Source: Cyanobium sp. CZS25K (lineage in GTDB: Bacteria > Cyanobacteriota > Cyanobacteriia > PCC-6307 > Cyanobiaceae). From it: a stretch of 64,000 bases of DNA. The translations under genes were made by a program, and so were the position numbers. The notes under the pieces are model-generated. The model saw only the letters and a program-made list of their open reading frames with translations, did no database searches and had not been told where the DNA came from. Within the stretch, counting starts at the first letter, position 1. Each line of letters starts with the position of its first letter. The DNA is taken from contig JAUCZB010000009.1 in the NCBI GenBank assembly GCA_030373325.1, positions 60,304 to 124,303 of the forward strand, given 5' to 3'. Below, in pieces: positions 59,310-64,000 of this stretch.

Positions 59310-60466
59310 GACCCATCCCCCGTTCCCCCAAACCACCCCTCACCTTCCGCGGCGGCATGCCCTCCAGCGAGGATCTGGTGGAGACGCTGCTGGCTGGAGA
59401 CACCCTGCTGGCCGACACCGCTGATCACCTGCTCCAGGTGGTGGATGTTCTGGAGAGCTACGGGGAGGTGCTGGATGCCTACAGCATCAATCTCATCTAC
59501 CAGGCCGAGAAACAGTTCCTGAATCCCTTCCCGGTGTTCCGCTTCCTCGACGGCGACCTCAGCCCGGCGAAGATCTGGCGCCATCTCCTCCACGACCGGA
59601 TCAACTTCGAGTACGCGGAGTACTGCCAGAAGGCGATGTTCTGGCACGGCACCGGGGGCCTCGATGCCTACCTCGACAGCGAGGCCTTTGCAGGGAACTG
59701 CGCCCAGATCGTGGCCTGCAAGACCCGCCGCGATCCCCTGCTGGCGGTGCTCAACCCGCTGTTCCCCCAGTTCCTGAGCGAACTGATCCGCTCGGCGGCC
59801 ACCACCCATGCCCTGGGCCAGTTCTGGCGGGTGATGAGTGATCTGTTCCTGGATCTGGCCCGGGCCGAGCGGGACGGGCGGGTGGACTCGATTGCCGCGG
59901 TGGTCACGTTCATCAAGGAGGGCCTGGTGGCGGCGGCGGCGGCACCGATCACCTACGCCGTGGAGATCGCCGGCACCCGTTTCTGGGTGCTCCCCCCCGA
60001 GGCGGGCCTCACCTTTCTGATGGATGTGGCCGTGCCCTACGTGGAAGCGGTGTTCCTGCGCGGCACCCCGTTCCTGGGCACCGTCTCCTTCAACGCCCAG
60101 GCCCAGCAGATCTCCCCCGACCAGGCCCAGTTCACCTACGGCGCCCTCTACGCCGACCCGCTGCCCACGATGGGCTCGGGGATCCCTCCGAGCCTGCTGA
60201 TGCAGGACATGTACCGCCATCTTCCCGAACGGCTGCGCCGGAACTATCTCGCCGGCATCCGCGGCGCCGGGGACATGCGGGTGAAGATCTGCATGAGCTT
60301 CCAGAAGGCGATGTTCTGCGTCACCAACGCGGCCATCGCCGGCACCTTCCCCCACCCGCTCAGCAGCGACGCCCCGGCGCAGCAGGCGGCCAACCGGGCC
60401 CATGCCGCCGCCTGGGCCGCCCGGCTCTGCGTGGCCCGCACCGACTGCCTCGACGATCGGGGCTGA
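59306..60466 (+). CDS. chpX: CO2 hydration protein ChpX (CupB)
   Basis: Protein of 386 residues that couples to NdhF4/NdhD4 and hydrates CO2 to bicarbonate, so that CO2 is trapped in the cytoplasm. Blocks QAEKQFLNPFPVFRFLDG, DRINFEYAEYCQKAMFWHGT and CMSFQKAMFCVTNAAIAGT are family-typical; the function is known from cyanobacterial mutants of cupA/cupB. ATG 59306 overlaps the ndhD4 stop (ATGA). Confidence 0.95.
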   Translation: MRPIPRSPKPPLTFRGGMPSSEDLVETLLAGDTLLADTADHLLQVVDVLESYGEVLDAYSINLIYQAEKQFLNPFPVFRFLDGDLSPAKIWRHLLHDRINFEYAEYCQKAMFWHGTGGLDAYLDSEAFAGNCAQIVACKTRRDPLLAVLNPLFPQFLSELIRSAATTHALGQFWRVMSDLFLDLARAERDGRVDSIAAVVTFIKEGLVAAAAAPITYAVEIAGTRFWVLPPEAGLTFLMDVAVPYVEAVFLRGTPFLGTVSFNAQAQQISPDQAQFTYGALYADPLPTMGSGIPPSLLMQDMYRHLPERLRRNYLAGIRGAGDMRVKICMSFQKAMFCVTNAAIAGTFPHPLSSDAPAQQAANRAHAAAWAARLCVARTDCLDDRG

Positions 60467-60480
60467 TCTAGGGTCGATCC

Positions 60481-60726
60481 ATGGATCAGCCCTGGACCCG
60501 ACGGCCGCGACCCGATCGGCTCGAGCGCCGCATCGAGTTCGACGACTACGAAAACACCCGCGTCTTCCTGGAGCGCCTCAACGGCCTCTCGGAGCAGGAA
60601 GGACGCTTCCCCGACATCAGCTTCGGGCGCACCTACGTGAATCTCACCGTGCGCGCCGAAGCCGACGAGGATCCCATCGGCGAACCGGAGGAAACCTTCG
60701 CCAGGGCCATCGATGGTCTCCTCTAG
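60481..60726 (+). CDS. RuBisCO assembly factor acRAF (pterin dehydratase-like)
   Basis: Protein of 81 residues with the pterin-4a-carbinolamine dehydratase fold, seen as [40 protein letters not shown] and the end [10 protein letters not shown]. The true dehydratase signature HHPD is altered to RFPD, so enzyme activity is probably lost. Alpha-carboxysome RuBisCO assembly factor (acRAF) is exactly such a degenerate PCD-like protein. Located between chpX and cbbX, overlapping cbbX by 14 bases. Confidence 0.88.
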   Translation: MDQPWTRRPRPDRLERRIEFDDYENTRVFLERLNGLSEQEGRFPDISFGRTYVNLTVRAEADEDPIGEPEETFARAIDGLL

Positions 60727-61681
60727 CGGCGATGGCTCCACCGAAGGGGCCGCAGCCGGGCCGGAGGAAATCACACGGGTGGATCTGCGGGCGGCCTACG
60801 ACGCCGCCGGCATCAAGGAGGTGCTCGACCAGCTCGACCGGGAACTGATCGGCCTGCGGCCCGTGAAGGCCCGCATCCGGGAGATCGCCGCCCTGCTGGT
60901 GATCAACCGGGCCCGCACCCAGGTGGGACTCGACACGGCCCCCCCCAGCCTGCACATGTCGTTCACCGGCCGTCCCGGCACCGGCAAGACGACGGTGGCC
61001 GAGCGCATGTCGAAGATCCTGCACGGGCTCGGTTACGTGCGCAAGGGCCATGTGGTGACAGCCACCCGCGACGATCTGGTGGGCCAGTACATCGGCCACA
61101 CCGCCCCCAAGACCAGGGAAATGCTCAAGAAGGCCATGGGGGGCGTGCTGTTCATCGACGAGGCCTATTACCTCTACCGGCCGGAGAACGAGCGGGACTA
61201 CGGCGCAGAAGCGATCGAGATCCTGCTGCAGGTGATGGAGAGCAACCGCAACGATCTGGTGGTGATCTTCGCCGGGTACAAGGAGCGGATGGACATCTTC
61301 TACCAGAGCAACCCGGGTCTCTCCTCGCGGGTGGCCAACCACATCGATTTCCCCGATTACACCGCCACGGAGCTCCTGGCAATCGCCCAGCTGATCCTGG
61401 CGGCGGAGAACTACCGCTTCAGCCCGGAGGCGGGCGCGGCCTTTGCCGAATACATCCAGCGCCGCATGCAGCTGCCCTTCTTCGCCAATGCCCGCTCGAT
61501 CCGCAATGCCATCGACCGGTCCCGCATGCGCCAGGCCAACCGGCTGTTCAGCGGCATGGGACGGGCCCTCACCAAAACCGACCTGATGACGATCGAAGCC
61601 GAGGACATCACCGCCAGCCGGGTGTTCCACGGGGAGGTGGAGGGTCTGGATCCCGCCAGGCCGCTGACCGGAGCCGGCTGA
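60713..61681 (+). CDS. cbbX: CbbX-type AAA+ RuBisCO activase-like protein
   Basis: AAA+ ATPase of 322 residues. Walker A is [16 protein letters not shown], Walker [21 protein letters not shown], with a typical sensor region [19 protein letters not shown]. CbbX remodels inhibited red-type RuBisCO in red algae and proteobacteria. The RuBisCO here is form IA, normally served by CbbQO, so the target is uncertain although cbbX near alpha-carboxysome operons is known in picocyanobacteria. Last plus-strand gene of the island. Confidence 0.93.
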   Translation: MVSSSGDGSTEGAAAGPEEITRVDLRAAYDAAGIKEVLDQLDRELIGLRPVKARIREIAALLVINRARTQVGLDTAPPSLHMSFTGRPGTGKTTVAERMSKILHGLGYVRKGHVVTATRDDLVGQYIGHTAPKTREMLKKAMGGVLFIDEAYYLYRPENERDYGAEAIEILLQVMESNRNDLVVIFAGYKERMDIFYQSNPGLSSRVANHIDFPDYTATELLAIAQLILAAENYRFSPEAGAAFAEYIQRRMQLPFFANARSIRNAIDRSRMRQANRLFSGMGRALTKTDLMTIEAEDITASRVFHGEVEGLDPARPLTGAG

Positions 61682-61720
61682 GGTCGATCCTTGCGTCGGT
61701 CGTTGACAGACAGGATCCAC

Positions 61721-63415
61721 TCACCGCCGCTGGAACACGAGCAGGGGCCGGAAGGGGGACAGGACGCGCAGGCGCTCGCGCAGGTCATAGGACCCTGCGG
61801 CATGCCCTGTCATGCAACCGAATAGCACAGGATCATCCGCATAGACGAACACGAAGCGGGGCCCCTGACGACTGAGCTTGTCGCAATAGCCCTCGGCGTC
61901 GACAGGCATCGAGAAATAGGGAGGTACCACGACCCTTCCCTTCCAGTCCCCCCGAAGGATCAGCTGGGTGTTGAAGGGGTTCGGGAAACCATGCCGTGAT
62001 TGCTCAGCTTTCCAGTGGATGTACATCGAGTAGGGATGCAGGAATCCCTCGGCCTTGATCCTCTCTCGATTCTTTGAGGATTCAATCGCAACGTAATCAG
62101 CCAAACGCTGATCCATCTGGGTTCTGAAGAGGCCGACAAGCGACGCATGGACATGCCTCTTGGCGAGGAACAACACTTGCACCAGCATCAGGCCGGTCAT
62201 CAGCAACGCCGCACCACGAGGCAGGCTCAATCCATCGCTGTGCCGCAGCACAAGCGAGAGAAGCAACGCGAAGCTGAGCATGGCAAAAGGGATGTAATGA
62301 TGCAGATAGTGCTCGTAATAATGCTTGCTAAAGATCGTCAGCCAGAGTGAACCGGGCATCAGGATGCAGAGGAAGATGACATCCATGATCTGAGCTCGAT
62401 TCTGGGTCCTCAGCCTGCTCTCGCTGCCAAGGATCTTTCCCCGGGCCAGGATGATGATCATCACCGCGACCAGCACGATGCCGGAGGAAAGGCCGATGAA
62501 GACGATCGGATCCGTTTCCGCCAGGTCCTTGAGCTGGCGGCGAAGCGTTTCATCCCGGCTGGCCGGAACGAAGGGCTGGGCAAGAAGCCTCACAGCGGCG
62601 ACAGCCGCCTGCCAATGCCCCGTGAGCCCATAGGGCAGGAAATCGAAAAGGGCCTCCATCGCAGCGAGTGACAGGATCCAGCGCAGCTGCCTTGCCAGCG
62701 CCATCCCGCCGAAGAGAGGCACGCCGGTTCTGGCCAGGCTCCAGGGGACGATCAACAGGGCCGGCAGAAGGAAATAGGGCCGCATCGAGACAGCGATGGC
62801 GGCCAGAAGGGCCGCCCATAGGCTCCGCCAGGACCAGAGGCGGTGTCGCTGGCACTCCGAGCCGCAGGGGTGACTCTCCAGAAAGAGCGCCAGGGTGAAC
62901 AACGAGGCGGCGAACGGGGTGAAGATGCTGATTCCCGAGGGTAGGGCCGCATAGGAGTAGACCATCAGAGCGAGAGTCAGGAAAGCGATCGAGCCCGCCG
63001 AGGAACGCTCCAGCGCCCATGGGCCCCTGAGCATGCAGACAAGGGGCCGATAAGAGAGGATCCCGGTGGTAACGATCACGCCGATGGAAAGGAGTTGCCA
63101 GAGCCGGATCGAGCCGCCCAGTGCCGGAAGAATGAAGAAGTAGTGAGCGACCGGCATTCTGTCGTGATACTCCTTCACCCATGGCAATTCCCCATGCAGG
63201 ATTCGCCCCCCGTGGTACATCAGGTAATCCATATCTGTGTTCCAGTCATTCGCGCGGAGCTGGGCCAGACAGGACAGCGCGAAGAGCGCCAGCAGCAGGC
63301 CGGCAAGCGCATTGAGAGCTCCGTTTCTCCGGCCCGCCGACGTCAGAAGCCTTTCCCGACGAGACCCCAAACCATGGCGCCCACGAAAAGCCCAGGAAAA
63401 CGGCGAAGCTGGCAT
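61721..63415 (-). CDS. GT-C-like multi-pass membrane protein, possibly acquired
   Basis: Membrane protein of about 564 residues with about 10-11 hydrophobic segments. The early loop NDWNTDMDYLMYHGGRILHG and then HDRMPVAHYFFILPALGG, with acidic residues between the first two helices, resemble GT-C glycosyltransferases (PMT/ArnT-like) that act on lipid-linked sugars. The soluble C terminus ends with RVLSPFRPLLVFQRR. Its base composition is visibly less GC-rich than its neighbours and it separates cbbX from dnaA, so it may be a recent acquisition. Start is uncertain (ATG 63415 or an in-frame start at 63454). Confidence 0.8.
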   Translation of the reverse strand: MPASPFSWAFRGRHGLGSRRERLLTSAGRRNGALNALAGLLLALFALSCLAQLRANDWNTDMDYLMYHGGRILHGELPWVKEYHDRMPVAHYFFILPALGGSIRLWQLLSIGVIVTTGILSYRPLVCMLRGPWALERSSAGSIAFLTLALMVYSYAALPSGISIFTPFAASLFTLALFLESHPCGSECQRHRLWSWRSLWAALLAAIAVSMRPYFLLPALLIVPWSLARTGVPLFGGMALARQLRWILSLAAMEALFDFLPYGLTGHWQAAVAAVRLLAQPFVPASRDETLRRQLKDLAETDPIVFIGLSSGIVLVAVMIIILARGKILGSESRLRTQNRAQIMDVIFLCILMPGSLWLTIFSKHYYEHYLHHYIPFAMLSFALLLSLVLRHSDGLSLPRGAALLMTGLMLVQVLFLAKRHVHASLVGLFRTQMDQRLADYVAIESSKNRERIKAEGFLHPYSMYIHWKAEQSRHGFPNPFNTQLILRGDWKGRVVVPPYFSMPVDAEGYCDKLSRQGPRFVFVYADDPVLFGCMTGHAAGSYDLRERLRVLSPFRPLLVFQRR

Positions 63416-63488
63416 AACCAGGCCTTTCGAAGCTGATCCAGACCATGCTGCCATCAGCCGGCCACAGGGCGTAGCGTCCGCTACAGCC

Positions 63489-64000
63489 TCAGCGGCGCTG
63501 GCGGCAGGCGATCTGCAGAAGGTCCCGCACCTGCTGCACGCGGCGGGCCAGGGCGGGATCGGTGCTGAGCTTCTTCTCCACCTGCTCCACCGCGTACATC
63601 ACGGTGGAGTGATCCTTGCCGCCGAAGGCTTCGCCGATGCGCGGCAGCGACAGATTCGTGTTCTGCCGCATCAGGTACATGCCCACCTGACGCGACTGGC
63701 TGACAGCCCGCTTGCGGCTGGGGCTGAGCATCTCCTCGATGCGCACCTCGAACACCTCCGCCACCTTCTCCAGCACCTGCTGGGGGGTCACCGCCACCTC
63801 ATTGCCGACCGGATCGAGCATCGGTGCCAGCGACTCCACCATCATCGGCAGGCCCGTGATCGAGGCGAAGGCCACCGCCCGGGTGAGGGCCCCTTCCAGT
63901 TCGCGGATGTTGGAGGTGAAGCGGCCGGCGATGTACTGGATCAGCTCCCGGGGCAGGGCCATCTGCTCCGCCTCGGCCTTCTTGTGCAGAATCGCCATCC
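63489..64000 (-). CDS. dnaA: Chromosomal replication initiator DnaA, C-terminal part
   Basis: C-terminal 170 or so residues of DnaA; the ATPase half lies beyond the right edge. [20 protein letters not shown] is the conserved lid region (ends with the Sensor II arginine), and the DNA-binding domain IV contains [20 protein letters not shown] and the signature [19 protein letters not shown]. It binds DnaA boxes to start replication. No DnaA-box cluster is visible in this window. Confidence 0.97.
   Translation of the reverse strand, partial: MAILHKKAEAEQMALPRELIQYIAGRFTSNIRELEGALTRAVAFASITGLPMMVESLAPMLDPVGNEVAVTPQQVLEKVAEVFEVRIEEMLSPSRKRAVSQSRQVGMYLMRQNTNLSLPRIGEAFGGKDHSTVMYAVEQVEKKLSTDPALARRVQQVRDLLQIACRQRR

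Noticed and set aside
63246..63446. Minus-strand frame beginning MVWISFERPGYASFAVFLGF
   Set aside because: It overlaps the N terminus of the GT-C protein in another frame and turns low-complexity after 30 residues; an alternative start or frameshift is possible but unsupported.

Overview
This window comes from a high-GC alpha-cyanobacterium (Cyanobium / Synechococcus-like picocyanobacterium). The evidence is a form IA RuBisCO inside a cso-type alpha-carboxysome operon, the photosystem I gene psaM, both light-dependent (por) and dark-operative (chlL, chlN, chlB) protochlorophyllide reductases, aldehyde-deformylating oxygenase with acyl-ACP reductase, and a gene order I recall from marine and freshwater alpha-cyanobacteria (cobO, integrase, hemH, ilvB). 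I see no rRNA, tRNA, CRISPR array or intact insertion sequence. Nearly all the DNA is coding, and many genes overlap by 4-20 bases.

Positions 1-24300 are mostly housekeeping: a tandem histidine phosphatase (cut by the left edge), a CPBP protease, ftsI, an EF-hand transaldolase, a cyclic-nucleotide-fold protein, the pyrH-frr-reductase operon, cobO, a lone tyrosine recombinase, hemH with a chlorophyll-binding-like tail, an M23 peptidase, acetolactate synthase with a C-terminal zinc ribbon, PEP synthase, a FAD dehydrogenase, pgeF, a Tab2 homologue, an S1-domain protein and a creatininase-family enzyme. Positions 24300-29960 hold the alkane pair ado-aar, then accA, an SDR, folE, a secreted protein and trpF. 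Positions 30000-36950 hold an M50 protease, a lipoate ligase, a TauE exporter, a Crr6-like protein, psaM, por and several unknowns.

Positions 36950-42760 carry chlL, a Uma2-family nuclease, chlB, chlN and an unknown partner. A di-iron-type metallo-beta-lactamase fused to a diguanylate cyclase (42899-44626) lies between these oxygen-sensitive enzymes and the carbon-concentrating genes.

Positions 44772-61681 are a carbon-concentrating island: csoS1D, rdgB (opposite strand), the bicarbonate transporter sbtA with its PII-like partner sbtB, then csoS1A-cbbL-cbbS-csoS2-csoSCA-csoS4A-csoS4B-csoS1E-ferritin-ndhF4-ndhD4-chpX-acRAF-cbbX on one strand. It supplies bicarbonate (SbtA), converts CO2 to bicarbonate (NDH-1/ChpX), builds the shell and interior (CsoS1, CsoS2, CsoS4), makes CO2 inside (CsoSCA), fixes it (RuBisCO), and folds or possibly reactivates RuBisCO (acRAF, CbbX). 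Strong hairpins lie between cbbL and cbbS and between cbbS and csoS2.

The right end holds a GT-C-like membrane protein that looks recently acquired and the 3' part of dnaA. Recurring DNA-level oddities include hairpins that enclose both stop codons of convergent gene pairs, a 15-bp perfect hairpin in the one long non-coding stretch, nested GCGAA/TTCGC repeats upstream of chlL, and a trpF frame without a canonical start codon.
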